DNA from: Rummeliibacillus sp044763875
GTDB lineage: Bacteria; Bacillota; Bacilli; Bacillales_A; Planococcaceae
NCBI RefSeq assembly: GCF_044763875.1
Contig: NZ_JBIWGZ010000006.1
Span: 186,001 to 250,000 of the forward strand
DNA: 64,000 nt
Direction of reading: 5' to 3'
The translations under genes and the position numbers were made by a program. Positions 32,612 to 41,544 of the stretch are shown piece after piece. Below the pieces are notes generated by a model. That model was not told the DNA's origin, ran no database searches, and saw nothing but the letters and a program-made list of their open reading frames with translations. The stretch's first letter is position 1; each line of letters opens with the position of its first letter.

Positions 32612-33662
32612 TTTGAGCACCTTCCTTCGCTAAATATCCATCGATTCGTTTTTGAACCGCTTCTGGCACTGGAACTTCCGGTGCATCTGGATGTAGTAGC
32701 CAAGTTTTTGCGTAGTGCGTATCACTTACTTTAAACATTGGTGGTTCTTGTTCGTAATCGATTTGCATTGCATACTCATTACGTGGTGCGAATGCATCAC
32801 CTTTTGGTGGATTGATTAGATCTGGTGGTGAACCTGGGATTGTACGCAACAATTCATCGGTACTATTATCAAGATCTGGCATTGAGCCAAGTAATCCCCA
32901 AGTGTAAGGGTGTCTTGGATTATAGAAAATCTCATTAACTGTGCCGTATTCCACGATTTGCCCAGCATACATAACTGCTACACGGTCTGCAATATTCGCT
33001 ACGACACCCAGATCATGCGTAATGAAAATAATGGATGTATTACTTTTCCTTTGAATTTCCTTCATCAATTCAATAATTTGTGCTTGGATTGTTACGTCAA
33101 GTGCCGTTGTTGGTTCATCCGCAATTAGAAGCTTTGGATTAGCTGCAAGTGCGATGGCAATAACTACGCGTTGGCGCATACCGCCTGAAAATTCATGTGG
33201 GTATTGTTTAAAGCGTTGCTCAGGATATGGAATCCCTACTTCATCAAGTAATTCAATTGCACGTTTTTTCGCAGATTCACGGGTAGCTTTTTTGTTGTGT
33301 TTTAAAATAACCTCCATGATTTGCTTACCAACTTTCATCGTTGGGTTTAAGGCAGTCATTGGATCTTGGAATATCATCGCAATATCGTTACCACGGATTT
33401 TCGTCATCTCTTTTTCAGATAAAGGAATGAGGTCTCGTCCTTCGAATAGGATTTGACCATGATCATAAATGCCTGGTGGTTGAGGAATGAGTTTCATCAA
33501 AGCATTACTTGTAACACTTTTACCAGAACCTGATTCACCAACGATGGCAAGTGTTTCACCTTGTTTAAGGTCGAAACTAACACCACGAACCGCGTGAACA
33601 ATACCTGCATACGTTTTAAAGTTAATTTTTAAATCTTTTACTTCTAATAATGTTTCACTCAT
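32604..33662 (-). CDS. oppD: Oligopeptide ABC transporter ATPase OppD (operon 2)
   Basis: A 352-residue ATPase, same length as the operon 1 copy, with GESGSGKSVTSN, FSGGMRQRVVIAIAL and LLIADEPTTALD. Conserved NPTMKVGKQIMEVILKHNKK and PHEFSGGMRQ segments are identical in both copies, showing recent duplication or gene conversion. It starts directly at MSETLLEVKDL. Confidence 0.94.
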   Translation of the reverse strand: MSETLLEVKDLKINFKTYAGIVHAVRGVSFDLKQGETLAIVGESGSGKSVTSNALMKLIPQPPGIYDHGQILFEGRDLIPLSEKEMTKIRGNDIAMIFQDPMTALNPTMKVGKQIMEVILKHNKKATRESAKKRAIELLDEVGIPYPEQRFKQYPHEFSGGMRQRVVIAIALAANPKLLIADEPTTALDVTIQAQIIELMKEIQRKSNTSIIFITHDLGVVANIADRVAVMYAGQIVEYGTVNEIFYNPRHPYTWGLLGSMPDLDNSTDELLRTIPGSPPDLINPPKGDAFAPRNEYAMQIDYEQEPPMFKVSDTHYAKTWLLHPDAPEVPVPEAVQKRIDGYLAKEGAQNG

Positions 33663-33682
33663 TTTCTCACCTACTTCCTTGA

Positions 33683-34618
33683 TTATTTACGTAATTTTGG
33701 ATCTAATGCATCGCGAAGACCATCGCCAACTGCATTAAAGGCAAAAATCGTTACCGAGATAAAAAATGCTGGGAAGATTAGACGCCAAGGTGCTGTTTCT
33801 AATGCGTTATTCCCTTCAGATGCCATTGTTCCCCAACTTGCCATTGGTGCTGGAACACCTAGTCCTAAATAACTTAAGAAAGACTCTGTAAAAATAGCAT
33901 TTGGAATCGTTAATGTCATTGTTACCAAGATTGCACCAAGTGCATTTGGCACTAGGTGTTTCAAAATAATATGTTTAGTACCTGCACCTAGAGTTCTTGC
34001 AGCAAGTACGTATTCTTGATTTTTAATTGAAAGTACTTCCCCACGGACAATACGTGCCATGTTCACCCACCCTGTGATAGAAAGTGCGATGATCATTGGT
34101 AGTAAACCTGGTTGTAGCACAACAAGTAAGATGATTACTACTAATAGATAAGGAACTGCAGTTAATACGTCAGCAATACGCATCATAATATCATCAATGC
34201 GACCACCTAATAAACCTGCGATAGCGCCCCATGCAACACCGATGATTAGATCAATCACAGCTGCAGTTAAGCCGATAAATAGAGAAATTCGAGCCCCTAC
34301 CCATACACGTACAAATACGTCACGTCCTAGATCATCAGTTCCAAACCAGTGCTTTGCAGATGGAGGAGCATTATATACGCCTAACTGTTCTCTATAGCTA
34401 TATGGAGAAAAAACAGGAACGAAAATAGCAAGTAACATAACAATTGCTAAAATAATCAAACCTACAATCGCTAATTTGTTATGAGAGAAGCGAAGCATTA
34501 CTTCCTTCCAGAAAGACACTGATTTTTCAGAAAGTTTTTCTGTATCCGCATGATTTCCACCAACAATTTTGAACTTGTCTTTTGAAATCTTAGGAGTTTC
34601 CTTTAAAGATTGTGTCAT
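33683..34618 (-). CDS. oppC: Oligopeptide ABC transporter permease OppC (operon 2)
   Basis: A 311-residue permease with HWFGTDDLGRDVFVRVWVGA and the ATPase-contact loop EYVLAARTLGAGTKHIILKH. Its C-terminal ~200 residues are almost identical to the operon 1 copy, while the N-terminal tail differs. Its ATG shares one base with the oppB stop. Confidence 0.95.
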   Translation of the reverse strand: MTQSLKETPKISKDKFKIVGGNHADTEKLSEKSVSFWKEVMLRFSHNKLAIVGLIILAIVMLLAIFVPVFSPYSYREQLGVYNAPPSAKHWFGTDDLGRDVFVRVWVGARISLFIGLTAAVIDLIIGVAWGAIAGLLGGRIDDIMMRIADVLTAVPYLLVVIILLVVLQPGLLPMIIALSITGWVNMARIVRGEVLSIKNQEYVLAARTLGAGTKHIILKHLVPNALGAILVTMTLTIPNAIFTESFLSYLGLGVPAPMASWGTMASEGNNALETAPWRLIFPAFFISVTIFAFNAVGDGLRDALDPKLRK

Positions 34619-35547
34619 TATTTTTTCGCTCCTTTCAGCTTGATACGTGGATCGATGAATCCATATAGAATATCTACTAGTAATACCGCAAATAATAGAA
34701 TAATTGAATAGAATACTGTAGTACCCATAATTACCGTATAATCACGGTTTGTAATACTAGTTACAAAATATTTTCCTAAACCAGGAATTGCGAAGATTTG
34801 TTCCACGATGAAACTACCTGTAATAACACCAGCTGCTAATGGTCCTAGATACGTAACAACTGGTAGAAGAGCATTTCGTAGGGTGTGTTTGAAGACGGTT
34901 GTCCATTTACCAATCCCTTTAGCGCGTGCCATTTTCACATATTCACTATGATTTTGTTCAAGCATACTTGAACGAGTTAGTTTTGCGATAAAACCCATAT
35001 GTGTAATCGCGATTGCAAGTGCAGGCAAAATACTATAAACGAAGCCATTCCAACCACTAATCGGTAATAGCTGCATTTTTAGGCCAACAAAGTATTGTAA
35101 TAATCCCGCTAAAATAAAGGACGGAACAGATATACCAAGGACTGCAAATGTAGTCCCTAAATAATCGGGGAATTTATTATGATAGAGTGCTGATACAACA
35201 CCTATTAAAACACCTAAACCAACTGCAAGAATCATTGCTTCAATACCTAATGTCAAAGATATCGGGAAACTTTCACTGATCATATCATTTGTAGAACGAC
35301 CTTTATATTTCATAGATTCACCAAAATCGAATTTTGCAGTTGAAATTAAATAGTCTTTATATTGAACATACCATGGATTATCTAATCCATATTCCTCATT
35401 AAGAGCTTGCTGAATTTCAGGTGGCACACTCTTTTCGCTTGCAAATGGGCTACCAGGAGCAATTCTCATAAGGAAGAATGTAACAGTTACAATTACAAAT
35501 AGTGCAATCAGTATATATCCAAGTCTTTTTAAAATATACTTAACCAT
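34618..35547 (-). CDS. oppB: Oligopeptide ABC transporter permease OppB (operon 2)
   Basis: A 309-residue permease with six helices. YVKMARAKGIGKWTTVFKHT and PGLGKYFVTSITNRDYTVIMG are identical to the operon 1 copy, while the first extracytoplasmic region (EKSVPPEIQQALNEEYGLD) differs. A hairpin in the 119-nt gap to oppA again suggests weaker expression than the binding protein. Confidence 0.95.
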   Translation of the reverse strand: MVKYILKRLGYILIALFVIVTVTFFLMRIAPGSPFASEKSVPPEIQQALNEEYGLDNPWYVQYKDYLISTAKFDFGESMKYKGRSTNDMISESFPISLTLGIEAMILAVGLGVLIGVVSALYHNKFPDYLGTTFAVLGISVPSFILAGLLQYFVGLKMQLLPISGWNGFVYSILPALAIAITHMGFIAKLTRSSMLEQNHSEYVKMARAKGIGKWTTVFKHTLRNALLPVVTYLGPLAAGVITGSFIVEQIFAIPGLGKYFVTSITNRDYTVIMGTTVFYSIILLFAVLLVDILYGFIDPRIKLKGAKK

Positions 35548-35580
35548 TCGTATAGCCTCCTCAATTTTTCATAATAGAAT

Positions 35581-35619
35581 GGGTTGCCGAGTACTCACCG
35601 AAGTGATGCCTGGCAACCC
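35581..35619 (-). terminator. Hairpin between oppA and oppB, operon 2
   Basis: Stem GGGTTGCC (35581-35588) with GGCAACCC (35612-35619). No long T tract, so it is probably an attenuator or 3'-end stabiliser for oppA mRNA. Confidence 0.55.
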
Positions 35620-35666
35620 TAATTGTCATTACTTACCAGAAGGCTAGTAATACAAAATGTTATGAA

Positions 35667-37295
35667 TTATTTTTCGATTTTAACATTTTTAAGGTTAATG
35701 TTTCCTAGTAGGTCAGGAGCCATACCTTTAACGTAATCTTTTGCAACATATAGATTCGTATAATCATAAATTGGTGCTACTGGATATTCAGACATAAATA
35801 CTTGTTCAGCTTCTTGAAGAAGTTCTAAGCGTTTTGCTTCATCAGTTTCTTTAGTAGCTTTAGCCATTAAGTCTTTATATTTTGGATTTTCCCAACCAGT
35901 GTTGTTGTTACCGTTATCAGCAGTTGTATATGCATCTAAGAATGTGTTTGCATCATTATAGTCACCAGTCCAACCCATTCGAGCAACTTGGTAGTCTAAT
36001 TTTTTCACTTTGTCTAGGTAAACTTGCCATTCAGAAGTATCCATTGTTACGTCAATACCTAAGTTTTTATGCCAACCTTCTTGGATGTATTGAGCGATAG
36101 CTTGGTGAGCTTCGTCAGTGTTAATAGAAAGTTTGATTTTAATATCACTAGCTTTAGAAATACCTAATTCTTTCATACCTTGGTTAAGGGCAGCTTTTGC
36201 ACCTTCAACATCGTTGTCTTTGAAGAATTGTTTTTGAGTATCCCAACCAGAGATTGATTTTGGAACGATACCATTAGCAGGTTTTTGTTCACCTTTTGTA
36301 ATGTTATCAATTAATCCTTGACGGTCAATTGCAAGAGTTAATGCTTTACGGATATTTGCGTTTTTCAACACTTTATCTTTTGTATTGAATTTGTAGACAT
36401 AGCTTGATCCTAAATCCGAAATGTGTAGTGATTTGTCTTTCTTATAAGTGTCAATTTTATCAAGTGATACTGATTGGAAAGGCGCACCGATAAAATCAAG
36501 ATCACCACTTTGGAACATACGGTCAGCTGTAGCAGCAGATTCAACCATTGTAATTTTGACTGTATCAAGATCTACATTGTTTTTATCCCAGTAGTTTTTA
36601 GATTTTTTAAGGGTTACTGATTCGTTGTGTTTCCATTCAGATAATTCGTATGGTCCGTTTGTTACGTAGTTTGCACCAGCATCAGCTGCCCAGTCTTTTT
36701 TACCTTCTACTACTTTTTGATCAACTGGGAAGTAAGAGTAGAATGCAGTTAATTTTAAGAAGTACGGTGTTGGATTGTTTAATTTTACTTCTAGCGTTTT
36801 GTCATCGATAGCTTTTACACCAACATCTTCAACTTTACCTTTACCAGTGTTGTAAGCTTCTGCACCTTTGATAGGGTATAAGATGTAAGAATATTGCGAA
36901 GCATTTTTAGGGTTTAATATCCATTTCCATGCATATTCGAAATCACCAGCTACTACTGGATCTCCGTTAGACCATTTTGCATCACGTAAAGTGAATGTGT
37001 AAGTTAATTTATCATCGCTAACTTTTATATCTTTAGCCATAGCATTCTCAACTTGGTCTTTATCATTAACACGAGTTAAACCTTCGAATACCCCGTTTAA
37101 AATTGATCCAGATTGATTGTCTGTTGCTAATTGTGGGTTCAAGCTTGGTGGTTCTGAAGTGATTGCAAGGTTAAGTGCTTTTTCACCTGAACCTTTTGAA
37201 GAATCGTCTTTAGACTTGTCTCCGCCAAAGCCACATGCCCCTAATACTAAAGTAAGAGCAGCAAGGATTGATAACCACATAAAGTTTTTCTTCAT
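35667..37295 (-). CDS. oppA: Oligopeptide-binding lipoprotein OppA (operon 2)
   Basis: A 542-residue SBP family 5 lipoprotein. The signal peptide MKKNFMWLSILAALTLVLGAC ends in the lipobox LGAC. It shares the layout of the other OppA (SEPPSLNPQLATDNQSG, KWSNGDPVVAGDFEYAWKW, TNGPYELSEWKH) but has many substitutions throughout, clearly more than the OppB-F pairs show. Specificity has probably split. GGGGGA precedes the ATG. Confidence 0.95.
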   Translation of the reverse strand: MKKNFMWLSILAALTLVLGACGFGGDKSKDDSSKGSGEKALNLAITSEPPSLNPQLATDNQSGSILNGVFEGLTRVNDKDQVENAMAKDIKVSDDKLTYTFTLRDAKWSNGDPVVAGDFEYAWKWILNPKNASQYSYILYPIKGAEAYNTGKGKVEDVGVKAIDDKTLEVKLNNPTPYFLKLTAFYSYFPVDQKVVEGKKDWAADAGANYVTNGPYELSEWKHNESVTLKKSKNYWDKNNVDLDTVKITMVESAATADRMFQSGDLDFIGAPFQSVSLDKIDTYKKDKSLHISDLGSSYVYKFNTKDKVLKNANIRKALTLAIDRQGLIDNITKGEQKPANGIVPKSISGWDTQKQFFKDNDVEGAKAALNQGMKELGISKASDIKIKLSINTDEAHQAIAQYIQEGWHKNLGIDVTMDTSEWQVYLDKVKKLDYQVARMGWTGDYNDANTFLDAYTTADNGNNNTGWENPKYKDLMAKATKETDEAKRLELLQEAEQVFMSEYPVAPIYDYTNLYVAKDYVKGMAPDLLGNINLKNVKIEK

Positions 37296-37353
37296 GTTGA
37301 AAATCCCCCATTACTAATATTGAATTTTTGCTATTTTTAAATAGCTTGTTATT

Positions 37354-37362
37354 ACTATATCA
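37354..37362 (-). promoter_or_regulatory. Probable extended -10 promoter of opp operon 2
   Basis: Minus strand TGATATAGTAATA with TATAGT at 37359-37354, 59 nt from the ATG, matching the element before operon 1. The remainder of 37296-37717 is AT-rich with nothing else recognised. Confidence 0.5.
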
Positions 37363-37717
37363 AACAAATAAACAGAATAAAAGAAGTTGATAGAATATTT
37401 TTAAATTCGGGATAATTGAAGGAATTCTAAACTATCATCAATTTCGAAATTAATAGTTACATTTTGCATTTTTATTTAAAAACAATGGTCGAAATAGTCA
37501 AATAAATAATAAATATGTTACCGCGTTTATATTTATTAATTACTGTATTTTCAGTCTATTGTCACAATTTAAAAAAATATTAGCGTACTAATTTGATAAA
37601 GTGTAATACAAATAATGTAAAATAAGTAATTTATATAGAGATATTTATATTAATAATTTATTGTTCAGTATTTTGTGAATTATTAGTATATTTTTACATA
37701 TTTTATACTTTCGAAAG

Positions 37718-37759
37718 CAAAAAGGCCCTGCATTTACATTAGAGTAAATACAGAAGCCT
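37718..37759 (-). terminator. Terminator of the DUF2785 gene
   Basis: Imperfect stem AGGCCCTGCATTTAC (37723-37737) with GTAAATACAGAAGCCT, followed on the minus strand by TTTTTGCTTT. Confidence 0.75.
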
Positions 37760-37817
37760 ATTTGCAAAATTACTTTTCTGATAAAGTATTCAGGATATCT
37801 TTCGAGCTTATTGCAGG

Positions 37818-38645
37818 TTAAATTTCATCTAAACAACGACCTATTCGTTGTTGGATCAAAGCCCACTTTTCGTTTGAGCTTGTACAGATGTAAAAACTTT
37901 TTAAAAAGCTTTTACAGTTGGCATAAAGCCTCCAATATTTTTCCTCGTCAATCTTATCCTTTTGTTGTTTTAAAAAGGAAGGGATTTTCGTGAATAATTC
38001 TTCAACAATTTCAGGAGGTAAACCAATTTCAAGCATTTTCATAATTGGAGTCAAGAGGCGTTCATCTTCATCTGCAACATACACGTCAGCAAAAGTGAAT
38101 ACTTTATTTACAAGTGCTTGATAAATAGCTGAAAAATGTTGCACTTTCAATTTAGGATTTTTGACTACTTCATCAATTGCATCTGCGGTATGTGCAACGC
38201 TATGAGCCCACCCTTTTTCAGGTACATAACCTCTCAAATCCTGTTCTAAATCTAAATATAGGAGCAACTCAGCTCTTACTTTTTCCAATAATGGTAAAGA
38301 AAGAAATGAGCGTTCTAAGTCTTTACTCAATATTAATGCAATTAATAAAACTGAAAAAGAACGTTTAAATATGTTATCCGTACCAACGTCTCCTATTTCA
38401 TAAAACAAATACTCGTCCCCTAATGCTTTTGTAAGCAAATCAATGAGCACGTCATCTGATAGTTGATCATCATAATGAATAATTTGACTGAACTGACGAT
38501 AAATTAATCCATCCCTAAGCTCAGGATCTGGTGAACCAATATGCTCCATCATTGCGTCAAGAAGCTCTTGCTGATCATAGTCCTTCCCTGTGCTTTCTTC
38601 ATTTTGAATATCAAGCAGCTGTTTTTTTAATGTTATTTCATCCAT
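37818..38645 (-). CDS. DUF2785 domain protein
   Basis: A 275-residue soluble, mainly helical protein. The family hallmark DLRGYVPEKGWAHSVAHTADAIDEVV lies near the centre, matching DUF2785 proteins of Bacillales, whose function is unknown. GGAGGT 7 nt before the ATG at 38645 fixes the start; the longer frame begins at a TTG inside that site. It is monocistronic, with its own terminator. Confidence 0.87.
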   Translation of the reverse strand: MDEITLKKQLLDIQNEESTGKDYDQQELLDAMMEHIGSPDPELRDGLIYRQFSQIIHYDDQLSDDVLIDLLTKALGDEYLFYEIGDVGTDNIFKRSFSVLLIALILSKDLERSFLSLPLLEKVRAELLLYLDLEQDLRGYVPEKGWAHSVAHTADAIDEVVKNPKLKVQHFSAIYQALVNKVFTFADVYVADEDERLLTPIMKMLEIGLPPEIVEELFTKIPSFLKQQKDKIDEEKYWRLYANCKSFLKSFYICTSSNEKWALIQQRIGRCLDEI

Positions 38646-39142
38646 ATAAGAAACCTCCAATACGAATATTTCATCGACTGAATCGATATTTGAGTAGTAA
38701 TTTTTTTGTCGATTACTCTGTATTGACTTTATTATTATAGCATTCTAGTCTAATGATGTCTGATACTTAGCATGTTCCATCGTATGTAATCTATGCTTCA
38801 CTTATGCATTAGTTATTCTTACCATTAGATAATTTTCCGTATCAGTGCTTAATCGCTATGCTTTCGTCTAAAAGCATAGCTTTCCGGGCATTTTGTTAAG
38901 TCGCGCGAAATTGATTCTGTACCTTAAATAAAAAAACTAATGCATTAGTATGCACTAGTCTCTCAAGAATTTATATTACACATATAGTACTCAAATTATC
39001 ATTGTACCTTGAAGTGAGGTTGCCATTATTTGAGCTTTAAAAGTATCTGTTACTTTTATGCGGCTAAGTTAAGTGTACCCAGAAGAAACTATTGTTTACG
39101 CGACTGACAGTCATTGCTCCTGTACCAAGTGCCGTAACAACC
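38646..39142. other. Gene-free stretch with small inverted repeats
   Basis: About 500 nt without a supported ORF. It holds GCTATGCTTT/AAAGCATAGC (38855-38880, 6-nt loop) and a perfect palindrome ACTAATGCATTAGT (about 38938-38951), whose ATGCATTAGT half also occurs near 38814. It may be a decayed element; no function can be assigned. Confidence 0.4.
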
Positions 39143-40273
39143 CTATAAATTCATTAGTCTTTGAACCGTTTCATGAGTTCTTTGTTTTAAATGAAATGCA
39201 GCGTTCGCAATGGATTCTTCACTTGAAACTTTTTCGTTCGCTACACTAGCAATCTCAATAAAATAATTTGCTAGCTGTTTTCTACTTTTCCCCTCTACAT
39301 ATCCAGAAATCAACACAGCTGGTACATGATGTTTTGCTGCTAATTTTGCAATACCAATTGGTGCTTTTCCAGATAATGTTTGTAAATCTGATTTTCCTTC
39401 CCCCGTTAACACATACGATGCTGATTGAAGGTGCCCTTCAAAATCAATTGCCGTCATGACAACATCAATTCCTGGTTTTAGTTGTACTGGGAAGAAAGCT
39501 AGGAAAGCCCCCCCTATACCTCCAGCAGCACCTGCTCCTGCCTTTTGATGTAGTGCAATACCTGTTTCTTTTTCAATAAGATCTGCTAGATGATTTAAAT
39601 TCGCATCAATAGTTTTTACCATCTCTTCAGTAGCACCTTTCTGAGGACCGAAAACTATCGTGGCTCCATTTGGACCTACTAGTGGATTATTTACATCACA
39701 AGCTATTATAAACTGTGATGCTTTAATCCGTTCATCAAAGTTGCTTGTATCAATTTTTTCTAAGCTTTGTAATGCTTCTGCACCTTCTGCTAATTCCTTC
39801 CCTTGAGTATCTAAAAACTTCATACCCAGTGCACGTAGCATTCCCGTACCTCCGTCATTTGTAGCACTTCCGCCAATTCCAACGACAAATTTTCGATAAC
39901 CTGAGTTTAACGCATGAAGAATTATTTCCCCTGTGCCATATGTTGAAGCTGTTAAAGGATTACGTTCACCCTTTGATAATAGTGTTAAACCTGAGGATTT
40001 AGCCATCTCAATCATGCAAGTTTCTTCATCACCAAGAATTCCGTACTCTGCAGAAATCATTCTGCCTAATGGGTCCCGAACTTGAACCGATCTAATCTTC
40101 CCATTCGTTGCATTCACAAGAGAATTAAGGGTTCCTTCACCACCATCTGCTACAGGTAATAGTACAGTTTCAATTGTTTCATCTACATTATGGATAGCTT
40201 CTGCCATAACTTTTGCCGCATTTGTTGCGGATAATGATCCTTTAAAAGAATCTGGGCAGACAATGATTTTCAT
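39143..40273 (-). CDS. glxK: Glycerate kinase
   Basis: A 376-residue GlxK/GarK-type glycerate kinase that phosphorylates glycerate to a phosphoglycerate. Typical segments are CPDSFKGSLSA at the N-terminus, LLPVADGGEGTLNSL, VVGIGGSATNDGGTGMLRALG, QKAGAGAAGGIGGAFLAFF and LTGEGKSDLQTLSGKAPIGIA. AGGAGGTG precedes the ATG. It is divergent from a CdaR regulator, the usual regulator of diacid and glycerate use, and a cre-like site lies in the shared upstream region. Confidence 0.95.
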   Translation of the reverse strand: MKIIVCPDSFKGSLSATNAAKVMAEAIHNVDETIETVLLPVADGGEGTLNSLVNATNGKIRSVQVRDPLGRMISAEYGILGDEETCMIEMAKSSGLTLLSKGERNPLTASTYGTGEIILHALNSGYRKFVVGIGGSATNDGGTGMLRALGMKFLDTQGKELAEGAEALQSLEKIDTSNFDERIKASQFIIACDVNNPLVGPNGATIVFGPQKGATEEMVKTIDANLNHLADLIEKETGIALHQKAGAGAAGGIGGAFLAFFPVQLKPGIDVVMTAIDFEGHLQSASYVLTGEGKSDLQTLSGKAPIGIAKLAAKHHVPAVLISGYVEGKSRKQLANYFIEIASVANEKVSSEESIANAAFHLKQRTHETVQRLMNL

Positions 40274-40290
40274 GGCAACACCTCCTATAA

Positions 40291-40304
40291 GTAAAGCGCT
40301 TACA
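40291..40304. promoter_or_regulatory. Probable CcpA site (cre) before glycerate kinase
   Basis: GTAAAGCGCTTACA, nearly palindromic around AAGCGCTT, close to the cre consensus and 18-31 nt upstream of the kinase ATG. Binding there would repress the gene when preferred sugars are present. Confidence 0.65.
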
Positions 40305-40400
40305 AAAAATTATAGTGATAATTCTTTGTTTTTACATTATACTTAGTGTATAAATTTTCTGTCTTATAACAGATATTTTTTAGACATAAAGGAGTATTGA

Positions 40401-41501
40401 ATGATTTCAAAACAATTGGCTAATCAAATAGTCGAGCAAACCATGTTAAGGCTTCATCGGAATATCAATGTAATGAATACAAATGGTATGATCTTAGCTT
40501 CTGGCGACCAATTACGTGTTGAAAGCATTCATGAAGGTGCTAAAATTGTAGCAGAATCTGAAAAGCCACTAATCATTACAGAGCAAAACATGCATTTATT
40601 TCCGAAAACAAAACCTGGGATTAATCAACCAATCTATTTTCAAAATGAATTAGTAGGTGTAGTTGGTATTACTGGGGATCCAAATGAAATTTTAGAAATT
40701 GCCTCACTCGTACAACTTACAACAGAGATGATGGTCCATCAAGCATTGATTGCCACTCAATCTGAATGGAAGCGTAAAATGCGTGAACATATCTTTGAAG
40801 ATTTGTTAAACCAAGTACCATTAGATAAAGTGATGATTGAACGTTTATCTAAAGTTTCTTTTATACCAGAGCCACCATTTTATCTGATTATTATTAAAGC
40901 AACACCTAAACAACAGGCCTATCAATCATTTATAGAATACTTAGAGGATTTCTATATACATGAATCTGTTTTAGTTGGAAAATATCAATCAGATGAACAT
41001 TTTATATTAACATCTGGAATTGATGGTAAAGTTGTGAGGAAAAACCTAACTACTTTCATAAACCAAACTAAAAAATATGTTCATGTAAAAATGGGAGTAG
41101 GACAGACAGTAAATCAGTTGTGTAAGATTCATTACGCTTATGATACTGCTAAAACAGCAATGGAATACAGTAAACCTTCGCAAGTAATTACATTCTATGA
41201 ACATGTCGAGCTCTATTCATTACTAAAAAAGAAGGATTCACCCGAAGCACAACATTTTACAAATCGAATTTTAAAAAATCTGAACAATAAGTTGATACAT
41301 ACATTAGAAGAATACTTACATTGCAACCAACAACTTCTATTAGCTGCTGAAGTTCTAAACATACATAGACATACATTGTCCTACAGGCTCAACCAAATTC
41401 ATGAACAAACAGGATATAATCCTCTCGTTTTTCAAGATGCCATTGTATTGCAAATTGCATTATGGCTGAGTAATAAATATAAAAAGAAAGAGAGACATTG
41501 A
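40401..41501 (+). CDS. cdaR: CdaR-family sugar diacid regulator
   Basis: A 366-residue regulator. The N-terminal diacid-recognition domain (about residues 1-130) begins ISKQLANQIVEQTMLRLHRNINVMN and contains GVVGITGDPNEI. The C-terminal PucR-type helix-turn-helix (about 310-362) reads LLAAEVLNIHRHTLSYRLNQI. It is predicted to sense glycerate, galactarate or glucarate and activate the divergent glycerate kinase. AAAGGAG precedes the ATG. Only the kinase is nearby, so glycerate is the best guess for the effector. Confidence 0.92.
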   Translation: MISKQLANQIVEQTMLRLHRNINVMNTNGMILASGDQLRVESIHEGAKIVAESEKPLIITEQNMHLFPKTKPGINQPIYFQNELVGVVGITGDPNEILEIASLVQLTTEMMVHQALIATQSEWKRKMREHIFEDLLNQVPLDKVMIERLSKVSFIPEPPFYLIIIKATPKQQAYQSFIEYLEDFYIHESVLVGKYQSDEHFILTSGIDGKVVRKNLTTFINQTKKYVHVKMGVGQTVNQLCKIHYAYDTAKTAMEYSKPSQVITFYEHVELYSLLKKKDSPEAQHFTNRILKNLNNKLIHTLEEYLHCNQQLLLAAEVLNIHRHTLSYRLNQIHEQTGYNPLVFQDAIVLQIALWLSNKYKKKERH

Positions 41502-41511
41502 CGTCTCTCTT
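41488..41511. terminator. Hairpin overlapping the end of cdaR
   Basis: AAGAGAGAC (41488-41496) with GTCTCTCTT (41503-41511), loop containing the cdaR stop; T tract is short. It lies between convergent cdaR and hemZ. Confidence 0.6.
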
Positions 41512-41544
41512 ATCTGGATTGCTTTAAATCAAATTAAATTGAAA

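Noticed and set aside
25576..37295. Second opp operon as an assembly duplicate
   Set aside because: The OppA pair and many codons differ throughout, so the two copies are real paralogues and not a repeated contig.
38646..39142. Possible tRNA or small RNA in the gap before glycerate kinase
   Set aside because: No cloverleaf or promoter-terminator pair could be drawn; only small inverted repeats are seen.
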